From the NCBI RefSeq assembly GCF_003258355.1, contig NZ_QKPO01000006.1, forward strand, positions 124,001 to 188,000: a stretch of DNA of 64,000 nt. Direction: 5' to 3'. Position numbers and translations under genes: made by a program. Numbering within the stretch: the stretch's first letter is position 1; every line of letters starts with the position of its first letter. Under the pieces are notes generated by a model. It did not search any database. It saw nothing but the letters and a program-made list of their open reading frames with translations, and had not been told where the DNA came from. Shown piece after piece: positions 18,870-27,853 of this stretch. This stretch comes from Confluentibacter sediminis. Lineage in GTDB: Bacteria; Bacteroidota; Bacteroidia; Flavobacteriales; Flavobacteriaceae.

Positions 18870-19606
18870 TGTCCAGAAATTATATAGGCGTTTTCGCCCG
18901 ATTTTCTAAGCAATCCAAATCTTACATTTCCTGTGTCACTTATAAAACTGGCACTCCCAGCATTTGTATAATTTAGCGTTACCCCAGAGGCAGCTCGAAT
19001 AGTTAAAGCGGCGCCATTATGGGCTTCTAAATTAATGGTATCGCCTATTTGCATGTCGGAAAACCCTGTGGCGATGGTTAATGTAGAAGATACAGTGCAA
19101 GCTATAGTGTTATAGATATCGGCCGTATTGATATTTCTGGATGAGGTTAGAGATCTAATGCTTGCTTTATAAGGGGTAGTGCTAGCGCCACCTCCTACAA
19201 TACGCTCAGCCGTTTTGGCGTGTAAAGCATAAGGCACACTAAGCAATTGACTAATGCCAATAATGTTGTAGTTAGAACCTCCAGTAATATCAACTTGGGT
19301 TTCTATAAAATAGGGGCCTTGCGACCAAGCTATTTGACTAAAGTTTCCAATAGCAGTCGTTCCAGTGCCAATTTCTAAGCTTACCAGACCATTTGCGTTA
19401 GTCGTTTTCGTGTGCGATTCTTGATACACAACAGCTCCTGTAGTTGTCGTTTGGCGGATAAGGATTCTTACGCTAACAACCGCATTGGTGACTAAACTAT
19501 TGTCATTGGCACGTATAATGGCTTGATAGCTTATTTTGTCAGGTGTTTGTGCATACATATTTATCGTTGTGACTGCAAAAAATAGTAAAGTATATAGGTA
19601 TTTCAT
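18866..19606 (-). CDS. Secreted protein with tail-fibre-like N-terminal domain
   Basis: This 246-aa protein has a signal peptide (MKYLYTLLFFAVTTINMYAQ). The following domain is common in secreted Bacteroidota proteins: ISYQAIIRANDNSLV, then VYQESHTKTTNANGLVSLEI, WSQGPYFIETQVD, and ISQLLSVPYALHAKTAE. This domain usually precedes collagen-like or adhesin repeats; here it is followed by about 100 residues of beta-rich sequence. A structural or adhesive surface role is likely, but no enzyme function is visible. It sits between the T9SS-sorted protein (4-base gap) and the FnIII protein (4-base overlap). Confidence 0.7.
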   Translation of the reverse strand: MKYLYTLLFFAVTTINMYAQTPDKISYQAIIRANDNSLVTNAVVSVRILIRQTTTTGAVVYQESHTKTTNANGLVSLEIGTGTTAIGNFSQIAWSQGPYFIETQVDITGGSNYNIIGISQLLSVPYALHAKTAERIVGGGASTTPYKASIRSLTSSRNINTADIYNTIACTVSSTLTIATGFSDMQIGDTINLEAHNGAALTIRAASGVTLNYTNAGSASFISDTGNVRFGLLRKSGENAYIISGQ

Positions 19607-19610
19607 GAGG

Positions 19611-20144
19611 TTATTCTTTTAATATCTTAAATGTTTTCCAAATTTTGTTTTTAACAAATACTTGAAGTAGATACATTGACGAACTTAAATGACTTAAGCT
19701 AATTTGGGTTTTATCATCTTCAATAGTTTGTTGTTGTATTAATTTACCTTGATAGCTAAAGAGCTGGTAGGTATTTTGCCCGTTTTGTAAATCAACGCCT
19801 TTCATTGACAAATTTACAAAATCTGTTGTTGGGTTAGGATAAACAGAAATACTGATTTCTGCATTAATGATATCTTGAGGGTTATTAATATTTTCACCAC
19901 TATCTTCTGCTAAATTACTGTGTTGTACCCCTTGGGCAACATTATACACCGATTCTCCTACATAGGTAAAAAAGACTTGACCAATGGAATATGATACAGA
20001 CCCTGAACGTCCTAAAGCGTCATTGCCAGTAGCATTTGTATTACTCATCATAGTAGTGTTATTTTGGCTTTCAACTACTACAGATGAAAATAGCATGACA
20101 ATGAGTATAAGTAAGTTATTAATTTTTGAGAGTCCTTGCTTCAC
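19611..20144 (-). CDS. Small protein with T9SS type A sorting domain
   Basis: This 177-aa protein has a hydrophobic signal segment (LLILIVMLFSSVVVES) and a middle region with GSVSYSIGQVFF. It ends in a type A C-terminal sorting domain, ISVYPNPTTDFVNLSMKG ... MYLLQVFVKNKIWKTFKILK. Such domains direct proteins through the type IX secretion system to the cell surface. Almost nothing lies between signal and sorting domain except a 60-residue linker that is common in Bacteroidota. It is the first gene of a three-gene - strand unit, preceded by a good TAnnTTTG box. Confidence 0.85.
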   Translation of the reverse strand: MKQGLSKINNLLILIVMLFSSVVVESQNNTTMMSNTNATGNDALGRSGSVSYSIGQVFFTYVGESVYNVAQGVQHSNLAEDSGENINNPQDIINAEISISVYPNPTTDFVNLSMKGVDLQNGQNTYQLFSYQGKLIQQQTIEDDKTQISLSHLSSSMYLLQVFVKNKIWKTFKILKE

Positions 20145-21057
20145 AGTTCATTGGGATATTTAGAAGTTCAATAATCTTTTCGATACAAAATTACCATAAA
20201 TAAAAAAAATAATCGATGAATGTTGCTTTATTTTCGACGAAGTGCATGTTTGATTTTCGATGAACTGTAATTGATGCTGTTGATAACTAGATTTTCTGAA
20301 ATTTATTATAAATAAGTACGTATGTTTATAATCTTTAGATGTTTTTTTTTATTATTTTATAAATTTTATGAATTATCTATTTTTTTAATTAATTAGTAGC
20401 TAATAATATAAATATGTGCTGTATAAATTGGTTTTAATACATCGATGCAAAAATCATTATATAGGTTCTTAAATCTTGTCAAGTTATGATACCTTAAATA
20501 ATAAGTTGATTCAAAAATGATACGGTGATAAATGGTTGATATTTAACAAAACTACTTAGATTTCATTGTTTTACGCTGGAATGAATAAGAGAAGTTATTA
20601 ACAATTTGTTTTTTTATTTAAAATACTATTTGGTATGGGGAAAACTGTAATAGATAGTCTCTGTTGAATTAAAATAAATACTTTCTAAGGTGTAAATTAA
20701 TGCTTTAATCGGATTTTTTTAACAGTTTGAGGAGGTAAGTATTTGATGTCTTTGATTTATACCTTAATTTTTGAAATATGAGGTCTTAGTTCTAAAAGGC
20801 TTAGGCTGCTTGTCAAAATGAAGTTTCTATCAGACAGTATTTGAGTAAAATTAATTAGAATTTAGTTCTCAATGGAAACACCTTATATTTAACTATAGCA
20901 CTCTATGGAGAGATAACCTAAAAAACATACTGAATAAGCCTAAATGTCATTTCTCATGGCGAAGAGTGAGATAACCTAATCGAGAAGTTATATAACAAAA
21001 GTAGCTATAAAATATTTCTAGCCTCATCTATTTGAAACTCATAAATTATCCAAAAAG
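20145..21057. other. Long AT-rich intergenic region between two - strand units
   Basis: No gene could be supported in these roughly 900 bases. The right part contains degenerate GC-richer segments with the repeated word GAGATAACCTA at 20910-20920 and 20968-20978. They resemble the short intergenic repeats often seen in flavobacterial genomes (TGTCATTTCTC... near 20946). The left part holds the promoter box of the secreted-protein operon. I see no RNA gene. Confidence 0.5.
20186..20193 (-). promoter_or_regulatory. Candidate sigma-ABfr -7 box for the secreted-protein operon
   Basis: Read on the - strand the sequence is TAATTTTG, a full match to the Bacteroidota -7 consensus TAnnTTTG. It lies about 42 bases before the start codon of the T9SS-sorted protein. 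No clear TTG is found 19-21 bases further upstream, so the -33 half is weak. Confidence 0.5.
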
Positions 21058-22140
21058 TTATTGTTTGGTATACCAATTATAAACTGTATGAATTCCTTCT
21101 TCAATAGTCACTTTATGTTTCCAGCCCAAGGCATGTAGTTTTGATGGGTCCGTCAATTTTTTCATGGTGCCGTCTGGTTTTTCAGTATTGAAATATAGGG
21201 TTCCATTAAATCCAATAATGTCTTTAATAAGAGCAGCCAAATTCTTGATAGATATGTCTATACCAGTGCCAATATTAATATGCGTATTGCGTACATCTTT
21301 GGAGTTTGTATAGCAATCTGTGAAATTCCTGTTTTCCATCAAGAATACGCAGGCATCTGCCATGTCTTCACTCCATAAAAACTCGCGCATGGGGTTGCCA
21401 CTTCCCCAGACTTCCAGTTGTACGGTGTTATGGGTCTGTTTTATGCCATATTTTTCTAGAATACTTAAAATGTGTTCCTTTGATGCTGAACCGTTGATGC
21501 CTTTGATAGGCATATTGTTCAAATCTTGACTAATAATTTCCCAATTATTGTCTTCCAAAGCCTTTCCTAAATGTATTTTTCTAATAAGTGCTGGCAGGAC
21601 ATGTGATTTTTCTAAATCAAAATTATCATGGGGTCCATATAAATTAGTGGGCATGACCGATATGAAATTGGTGCCGTACTGTAAATTATAGCTTTCACAC
21701 ATTTTAATGCCCGCTATTTTGGCAATGGCATAAGGTTCATTGGTATATTCCAAAACATCAGTAAGTAAAGAATCCTCTTTCATGGGTTGAGGACAGTTTT
21801 TAGGATAAATACAGGTGCTACCTAAAAACATCAATTTTTTTACATCATTCAAATAACTTTGATGAATCACATTATTTTGAATCATGAGGTTTTCATAAAT
21901 AAAATCAGCTCTATAGGTATTATTAGCTACTATACCACCAACTTTAGCGGCAGCTAAAAAGACATAATCAGGTTTCTCTTCTGAAAAAAATGTGGCGACA
22001 GCGAGACTGTCTTTTAAATCAAGTTCGTTATGAGTTCTTGTAATAAAGTTTTGGTAACCTTTAGCTTTAAGATTTTTTAAAATGGCACTACCCACCAATC
22101 CTCTATGTCCAGCGATATAAATTTTGGAATTTTTCTCCAT
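21058..22140 (-). CDS. fcl: GDP-L-fucose synthase
   Basis: This enzyme converts GDP-4-keto-6-deoxy-D-mannose to GDP-L-fucose by epimerisation and NADPH-dependent reduction. The 360-aa protein has the SDR Rossmann motif GHRGLVGSAI, the strand FLAAAKVGGI, the YxxxK catalytic pair in EPYAIAKIAG, and STCIYPKNCPQPM, all typical of Fcl/WcaG. It is about 40 residues longer than E. coli WcaG because of an insertion around LNNMPIKGINGSASKEHILS, which is usual in Bacteroidota. It lies 125 bases downstream of gmd in the same direction. Confidence 0.96.
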   Translation of the reverse strand: MEKNSKIYIAGHRGLVGSAILKNLKAKGYQNFITRTHNELDLKDSLAVATFFSEEKPDYVFLAAAKVGGIVANNTYRADFIYENLMIQNNVIHQSYLNDVKKLMFLGSTCIYPKNCPQPMKEDSLLTDVLEYTNEPYAIAKIAGIKMCESYNLQYGTNFISVMPTNLYGPHDNFDLEKSHVLPALIRKIHLGKALEDNNWEIISQDLNNMPIKGINGSASKEHILSILEKYGIKQTHNTVQLEVWGSGNPMREFLWSEDMADACVFLMENRNFTDCYTNSKDVRNTHINIGTGIDISIKNLAALIKDIIGFNGTLYFNTEKPDGTMKKLTDPSKLHALGWKHKVTIEEGIHTVYNWYTKQ

Positions 22141-22196
22141 GTTAATTTTAATTAATGACCTTATATAAAATTGTCATTTTAAGATATTGATTAAAG

Positions 22197-22226
22197 TATA
22201 GGTATGCTATTTGTTGCATACCTATA
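22197..22226 (-). terminator. Perfect 11-bp hairpin between gmd and fcl
   Basis: The arms TATAGGTATGC (22197-22207) and GCATACCTATA (22216-22226) are perfect inverted repeats around an 8-base loop. On the - strand the stem is followed by CTTTAATC rather than a long T-run, so it could be a weak terminator/attenuator or an mRNA-processing and stability element that sets the gmd to fcl ratio. The structure is direct; the role is inference. Confidence 0.5.
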
Positions 22227-22265
22227 CGGTAGTATTTAATGGTTTATGGTGTAAGTCGCTTTTAA

Positions 22266-23378
22266 CTATTCAAAATAATTAAATGTTTGGTAGCCGCCAT
22301 CTTTAAGGTGTTGGTCTTTTTGCATTAAAACAACATCACTGGCCATCATATCTTTAACTAAATCTTTTAAATCATATTCTGGAGTCCATCCCAATTTGGT
22401 GTTGGCTTTAGTGGCATCTCCAATAAGTAAATCGACTTCTGTAGGTCTAAAGTATTTAGGGTCTACTGCTAATACTTCTTTACCTATTTCTAGTTGGAAT
22501 TTTGGATTAGAGCAAGATTTTACATAGCCTTTTTCTTCAATCCCTTCTCCTTTAAATTCTAAAGCGATACCAACCTCATTAAAGGCCATTTTTACAAAAT
22601 CACGAACAGGTGTAGTGGTGCCAGTAGCAATCACCCAATCTTCTGGCTGTTCTGCTTGAAGAATCATCCACATCATTCTAACATAATCCTTGGCATGTCC
22701 CCAATCTCTTTTGGCATCCAAATTGCCTAAATATAATTTATCCTGTAAACCAAGTGCAATACGGGAAGTGGCTCTGGTTATTTTTCTTGTAACAAAAGTT
22801 TCTCCACGAATGGGAGACTCATGATTAAATAAAATACCATTACAAGCATACATGCCATAAGCTTCTCTATAGTTTACGGTGATCCAAAACGCATACATTT
22901 TAGCGACAGCATAAGGGCTTCTTGGATAAAATGGGGTGGTTTCAGATTGTGGTACTTCTTGTACTTTACCATAAAGCTCAGAAGTTGAAGCTTGGTAAAT
23001 GCGCGTCTTTTTTTCAAGACCTAACAAACGTACCGCGTCTAAAATTCTTAAAGTACCCAAGCCATCAGCATTACCGGTATATTCAGGTACTTCAAAAGAC
23101 ACTTGAACATGACTCATGGCTGCCAAATTGTAAATTTCGTCTGGTTGTATTTCTTGAATAAGCCTTATCAAGTTGGTACTATCGGTCATATCGCCGTAAT
23201 GCAATATGAAATTACGGTTTTCTATATGTGGATCTTGATATAAATGATCGATACGATCGGTGTTGAATAATGAGGATCGTCTTTTTAAACCATGCACTTG
23301 ATATCCTTTTTTTAACAAAAATTCACTTAAATAAGCCCCGTCTTGCCCTGTGACTCCTGTGATGAATGCTACTTTCAT
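22266..23378 (-). CDS. gmd: GDP-mannose 4,6-dehydratase
   Basis: This 370-aa NADP-dependent SDR enzyme makes GDP-4-keto-6-deoxymannose, the first step of GDP-L-fucose synthesis. The start [20 protein letters not shown] is diagnostic, with YGDMTDS, the active-site [23 protein letters not shown] (catalytic Tyr and Lys) and [16 protein letters not shown] all present. It is the first gene of the gmd-fcl pair, divergent from the flippase gene. A 600-bp intergenic region separates the two. Confidence 0.98.
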   Translation of the reverse strand: MKVAFITGVTGQDGAYLSEFLLKKGYQVHGLKRRSSLFNTDRIDHLYQDPHIENRNFILHYGDMTDSTNLIRLIQEIQPDEIYNLAAMSHVQVSFEVPEYTGNADGLGTLRILDAVRLLGLEKKTRIYQASTSELYGKVQEVPQSETTPFYPRSPYAVAKMYAFWITVNYREAYGMYACNGILFNHESPIRGETFVTRKITRATSRIALGLQDKLYLGNLDAKRDWGHAKDYVRMMWMILQAEQPEDWVIATGTTTPVRDFVKMAFNEVGIALEFKGEGIEEKGYVKSCSNPKFQLEIGKEVLAVDPKYFRPTEVDLLIGDATKANTKLGWTPEYDLKDLVKDMMASDVVLMQKDQHLKDGGYQTFNYFE

Positions 23379-23992
23379 ATATGTTTAATTTGGTTAAAAT
23401 AAAAGTGTTGATTCATAAGAAGTACCATTTAAATGGATGACAAGTTATAAATCAAGATGTAAACTTAATAAAATAAAGGAAAGCACTCTCCATGAATGTT
23501 GAAAAGTTATTATAATTTACTAAGCTATAATTATTATATAAATTATTCATTAATTTATAAATTTTGAGGAAGGTTTATTGAGAAGTTTTAAACATGGTTA
23601 AATAATTTTATTAATAACTTATTATTAGATATTTTTCTAAGTGAGAAATTATTGAGATGCCATACTCTAATTTAAAATTAAACTAAGTCAATTAAAGTAT
23701 TTGATACCATTAACATCGATAAAAACTAACCGACATATTATTAATAACATAACTGTTACAGGAAAATAATTGTAAAATCAAAAAAATAAAAAGATATTAT
23801 GGTATGTTTGTTTTTTGAAAATAAAAACAAGTAATTTTGAGTGAAAAAAGGAAATTCAGAGATTTTGAAAAACAATTGTTACACTCCAAATTTCGTATTA
23901 AAAAAGCTATTATCAAGAGGTTTAACAAGACTATTTAATAATGTCAGCCAGGATTAATTCTTAAAACTTGAAAATTAAACAATATCGATTGA
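23379..23992. other. Divergent intergenic region between gmd and the flippase gene
   Basis: No gene is visible in about 610 bases of very AT-rich DNA. A TATGTTTG box at 23803-23810 on the + strand matches the Bacteroidota -7 consensus and could drive the flippase unit, giving a leader of about 180 bases. No TTG is found at the right distance upstream. Promoters for gmd should also lie here but none is clear. Confidence 0.4.
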
Positions 23993-25537
23993 ATGACCAC
24001 ATCAGAAAGTAATAAACGCATCGCAAAAAATACAGCATTACTATATGTACGCATGCTATTTACGATGAGCATTGGCTTTTACACTTCAAGAATAATATTA
24101 GATGCTCTAGGCGTTGTTAATTATGGGATTTACAATGTTGTTGGAGGGATTGTTACAACACTTTCTGTTCTTAATGGATCCATGGCAGGGGCGACGCAAC
24201 GTTGGATTACCGTTGCCTTGGGAGAGGGTAATGTTGACAATTTAAAAAAGGTGTTTTCTATAGGGGTATCCGCACAGGTTATCATTGCGACCATTGTTTT
24301 AGTTATCATCGAAACAGCTGGTTTATGGTATCTTTTTAACTATGCCGTGATACCACCTGACCGATTTAATGCCAGTTTTTGGGTATTCCAGATATCGGCA
24401 ATAACTATGGTGTTGGAAATTATAAATGTGCCATTCACAGGAGCGATTATGGCTCACGAAAAAATGGGTGCCTTTGCTATGATTTCAATTATAGAAGTTG
24501 TTATGAAGCTTTTAATTTGTTATTTGCTTTACATCACCTTGCTAGACAAATTAATTGTTTATGCAGTTTTGCTATTTATAACTTATTTAATAATTTTTTT
24601 AATTCAAAAGATTTATTGTTATAGAAATTTTATTGAAGCAAGGTTTACATTAGGCTGGGATAAAAAAATTTTAAAAGACATGTGGTCTTTGGCATTTTGG
24701 TCTATGTCTGGAAATATTGCTTATGTAGGTTATACCCAAGGGATAACACTGTTGATTAATTTGTTTTTTGGGCCAGCCATGAACGCTGCGATGGCCGTTG
24801 CCAACCAAGCGGGCAATATAATCAATCAATTTAGCAGTAATTTTCAAACTGCTATGAACCCTCAAATCACCAAAAATTATGCTAAAGGTAACCTAAAGGA
24901 CATGCATGATTTAGTTTTTCGATCCGCAAAATTCTCTTATTTTTTAATGTTGATTTTTGTGGTACCTCTTTTTTTTGAAGCACCATTGTTAATTGGTATT
25001 TGGTTGAAAGAAGTGCCAGATCATACTGTGAATTTTTTGCGAATTGGTCTTTTTGTTTCTATGCTTATGGCTGTTCGTAATCCACTGATTGTTTCTGCGC
25101 AAGCTTATGGGGATTTGAGAAAATACCAATTTGTGGTTATACCTATTTTACTAATGGTTTGCCCTATAAGCTATGTTTTTTTAAAACTAGGAGGATTTCC
25201 CGAAATCACGTCTTTGGTGATGCTCTGCATAATGATCATTGCTGTTTTTGCAAGTGCCTATATGCTTAGAGATATGGTCTCTTTAAATTTTAAGGATTTT
25301 GTCGAAAAAGTAATATTTAAAGTTTTAATTGTTACTATCTTGTCTTTTATTCCTCCAGCTGTTGTATATGTGATGTTAGAGGAAGGCATTTTACGCTTTT
25401 TGATATTAGGTGCTTTATCCTTAGTGACATCTCTTATAAGTATTTATAAAGTAGGATTGACGACCTCAGAACAAATCTTTGTAGTATCTATGATTAAAAC
25501 AAAAATTACCAAGAAATTGTATAAACCAAATGAATAA
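23993..25537 (+). CDS. Polysaccharide flippase (Wzx-like, MATE/MVF superfamily)
   Basis: This 514-aa polytopic protein has about 12-14 predicted membrane helices. The N-terminus RIAKNTALLYVRMLFTMSIG followed by FYTSRIILDALGVVNYGIYN is characteristic of Bacteroidota oligosaccharide flippases. It would move lipid-linked repeat units across the inner membrane before polymerisation. It is the only flippase in the window and fits with the Wzy candidate at 6958-8295, although the genes are 17 kb apart. Its 3' end overlaps the next gene by 8 bases. Confidence 0.88.
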   Translation: MTTSESNKRIAKNTALLYVRMLFTMSIGFYTSRIILDALGVVNYGIYNVVGGIVTTLSVLNGSMAGATQRWITVALGEGNVDNLKKVFSIGVSAQVIIATIVLVIIETAGLWYLFNYAVIPPDRFNASFWVFQISAITMVLEIINVPFTGAIMAHEKMGAFAMISIIEVVMKLLICYLLYITLLDKLIVYAVLLFITYLIIFLIQKIYCYRNFIEARFTLGWDKKILKDMWSLAFWSMSGNIAYVGYTQGITLLINLFFGPAMNAAMAVANQAGNIINQFSSNFQTAMNPQITKNYAKGNLKDMHDLVFRSAKFSYFLMLIFVVPLFFEAPLLIGIWLKEVPDHTVNFLRIGLFVSMLMAVRNPLIVSAQAYGDLRKYQFVVIPILLMVCPISYVFLKLGGFPEITSLVMLCIMIIAVFASAYMLRDMVSLNFKDFVEKVIFKVLIVTILSFIPPAVVYVMLEEGILRFLILGALSLVTSLISIYKVGLTTSEQIFVVSMIKTKITKKLYKPNE

Positions 25538-26339
25538 AATAATTCGACTTTATAAATTGTTTTATGAAAAACGGTTTCGATTTGTGCTTTGGGGATCTAA
25601 AGTAACTGTTGAAGAAGGAGGTGTTTTTGAAATTGGTAAAAATGTTACAATCAAAAACAGTCAGATTTATGTTAAAAAGGGAGCTCGGTTAATTATAGGG
25701 GATAACACGTCTTTATCAAAAGTTTCCATTAGTATGATTGTTGGTGAAAAATGTGAGTTATATATTGGAAAGGACTGTAAAATTGAAGCATTTGATTTGA
25801 GTTTGACAGCGGGCCGTATTCAAATTGGAGATTATAACATGCTTCAAAAAGGAGATTCGGCTGTAAAACCCCATTTTGAGGTGGAAGGAACATTAACTAT
25901 CGGGCATTATAATCGTTTACGTTGCTCTATTTGGCTTCGTTTTAACGGTCAAGTTGCGATTGGTTCTCGGAATGCCATTAATGAAGGGACAGAAATAAGA
26001 TGTGACGAAAAAGTTACAATTGGGGATTATAATCAAATATCATACGATTGCATTTTTTGGGACACCAACACGCACAACCTTTATAAAGCACAAAAGAGAA
26101 GGGAGATTACCGATAAACAATATCCCGATTTTGGATTGGAATTTGAAAAGCCAAAAACCCTGCCCATAGCTATTGGCAGTGATTGTTGGATTGGAAAAGC
26201 CGTTACTATGTTAAAAGGTACTAAGGTTGAAGATAAATGTATTGTAGGTTATGGTACCTTATTAAGTAACATCTCGATTTCTGAAAACAAAACGATAATG
26301 AATCAACCGAATCTAAGAATAATTGACAATCAACTATAA
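25530..26339 (+). CDS. Large hexapeptide-repeat acyltransferase-like protein
   Basis: This 269-aa protein is made almost entirely of left-handed beta-helix turns: IGKNVTIKNSQ, IGDNTSLSKVS, IGKDCKIEAFD, IGDYNMLQKGD, IGHYNRLRCS, IGSRNAINEGT, IGDYNQISYD, then WIGKAVTMLKGT. The DTNTHNLY segment provides the histidine expected in active acetyltransferases of this type. It lacks the usual C-terminal GxPAK motif. Overlap with the flippase gene by 8 bases implies coupled translation. A polysaccharide O-acetyltransferase role is the best guess. Confidence 0.75.
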   Translation: MNKIIRLYKLFYEKRFRFVLWGSKVTVEEGGVFEIGKNVTIKNSQIYVKKGARLIIGDNTSLSKVSISMIVGEKCELYIGKDCKIEAFDLSLTAGRIQIGDYNMLQKGDSAVKPHFEVEGTLTIGHYNRLRCSIWLRFNGQVAIGSRNAINEGTEIRCDEKVTIGDYNQISYDCIFWDTNTHNLYKAQKRREITDKQYPDFGLEFEKPKTLPIAIGSDCWIGKAVTMLKGTKVEDKCIVGYGTLLSNISISENKTIMNQPNLRIIDNQL

Positions 26340-26347
26340 TTTAAATA

Positions 26348-27553
26348 ATGCGTAGTAGTTGGGTATCTTCTTTAGAAAAAATCGCTTTTCCTGTATTAAA
26401 TGCAGCTGCAGCAGATTGCCTAAAAGAAACAATGCCTGTTTATAGAGGAAGAAACGAATTTCAATATTTAGAAGCTGTAGGTAGGATTGTTTGTGGCATA
26501 ACACCTTGGTTAAATTTACCAAGTGATGAGACTGAAGAAGGAAAACTTCGGGAAAATTATAAAAACCTAACGGTAAACGCTATTAAAAATCTTGTAGAGC
26601 CAAAAGCAAATGATTATGTTGACTTTGGTATAGGCGCACAAGCACTTGTAGATGCAGCGTATTTAGCACAAGGCCTTTTAAGAGCTCCTGTATTGTGGGA
26701 AGCTTTGGGTACAGAGACCCAAATAAAATTGTTGGCAGAGATGAAAAAAACACGACAATTTAAACCGGCAAAAAACAATTGGCTATTATTCGCTTCCATG
26801 ATAGAAACATTTTTATTAGTGTATGACAATGCTTTTAATAAAAAAAGATTGTATTATGGTGTAGATAAATTTATAAACGATTATTATTTTGGAGATGGAT
26901 TTTATGGTGATGGAGCAAGTTTTAGTATGGATCATTATAATAGTTTTGTAATACATCCCATGCTTATAGATATATTAAAATATATGAATACGCACGGACT
27001 GAAAAAATCGAATCTGTATCAAGCGAAGCAATTACCAAGGTACAAACGTTATGTTGAAATTCAAGAACGAATGATTTCACCTGAAGGTGCTTATCCTATT
27101 TTTGGAAGGACTTTAATTTGTAGGTTTGGCACATTTCATGCCTTGGCTCAAGCATCATTATTGCAATTGCTTCCAGCTAACATACCTTATGCACAAGTTC
27201 GCTGCGGGCTAAACGCCGTTTTAAAACGTCAGATGGAAACACTTACTAATTTTGATTCGCAGGGGTTTATGAAAATAGGGTTCAATGGAAAACAAAACCA
27301 AATGGCAGAGCATTATGTCTCTTCTGGAAGTCCTTATCATTGCAGCACTATTTTCCTTCCTTTAGGTTTAGATGATCGACACCCTTTTTGGGCTAATAAA
27401 GACAGAGAATGGACGTCGTTAAAAGCATTTAATGGACTTGAATTTAATGCAGACCATGCTTATCATGAAAAAAACATAACTAAAGAATTTTTTATGCCAT
27501 TTGTCTATAAATTTCAATCGGCTTTATTTAAAATAAAAAGATTTTTAAAATAA
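26348..27553 (+). CDS. DUF2264-family protein
   Basis: This 401-aa protein matches DUF2264 in layout, with VGRIVCGITPWLNLP near the N-terminus, FGIGAQALVDAAYLAQ, NNWLLFASMIETFLL, YGDGFYGDGASFSMDHYNSFVI and PIFGRTLICRF. Members are predicted alpha/alpha-toroid proteins related to unsaturated-uronyl hydrolases and polysaccharide lyases. No signal peptide is visible, so the protein appears cytoplasmic. Placed directly behind a flippase and acyltransferase, it may trim or edit uronate-containing glycan, but activity of this family is not established. Confidence 0.8.
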   Translation: MRSSWVSSLEKIAFPVLNAAAADCLKETMPVYRGRNEFQYLEAVGRIVCGITPWLNLPSDETEEGKLRENYKNLTVNAIKNLVEPKANDYVDFGIGAQALVDAAYLAQGLLRAPVLWEALGTETQIKLLAEMKKTRQFKPAKNNWLLFASMIETFLLVYDNAFNKKRLYYGVDKFINDYYFGDGFYGDGASFSMDHYNSFVIHPMLIDILKYMNTHGLKKSNLYQAKQLPRYKRYVEIQERMISPEGAYPIFGRTLICRFGTFHALAQASLLQLLPANIPYAQVRCGLNAVLKRQMETLTNFDSQGFMKIGFNGKQNQMAEHYVSSGSPYHCSTIFLPLGLDDRHPFWANKDREWTSLKAFNGLEFNADHAYHEKNITKEFFMPFVYKFQSALFKIKRFLK

Positions 27554-27853
27554 AATGATTATCCTATAAAGTTTCCAAATCGTAGTTTTTTTTAATTGTT
27601 AACGGTTTGTTTTAGATGGAAATTGCATGAATGGTGAGTCACAAATAATAAATATCTAAGAACAACCTTTATCTTAAATTTGTTACGAACTAAAGAAGCA
27701 CTTTAAATTTTATTACTAAAATCTGCCAATATAAAATTAATGGGAGGGTTAATTTATGAAGCAGTTCAACTCATAAATTAACCTGAAGAATTGTTTCAAA
27801 CAAGAATCAAAACGTTCAATAAATTTTGTCAAAAAAACCAAGTAATTTAAAGA
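27554..27853. other. Convergent intergenic region
   Basis: The 300 bases between the DUF2264 gene (+) and the end of the biosynthetic cluster (-) hold no gene. The notable element is the perfect inverted repeat listed separately at 27747-27783. Confidence 0.6.
27747..27783. terminator. Perfect 13-bp inverted repeat between convergent genes
   Basis: The arms GGTTAATTTATGA (27747-27759) and TCATAAATTAACC (27771-27783) are exact reverse complements with an 11-base loop. The position between convergent transcription units suggests a bidirectional terminator. Neither side has a strong T-tract, so this is inferred from position and symmetry only. Confidence 0.5.
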
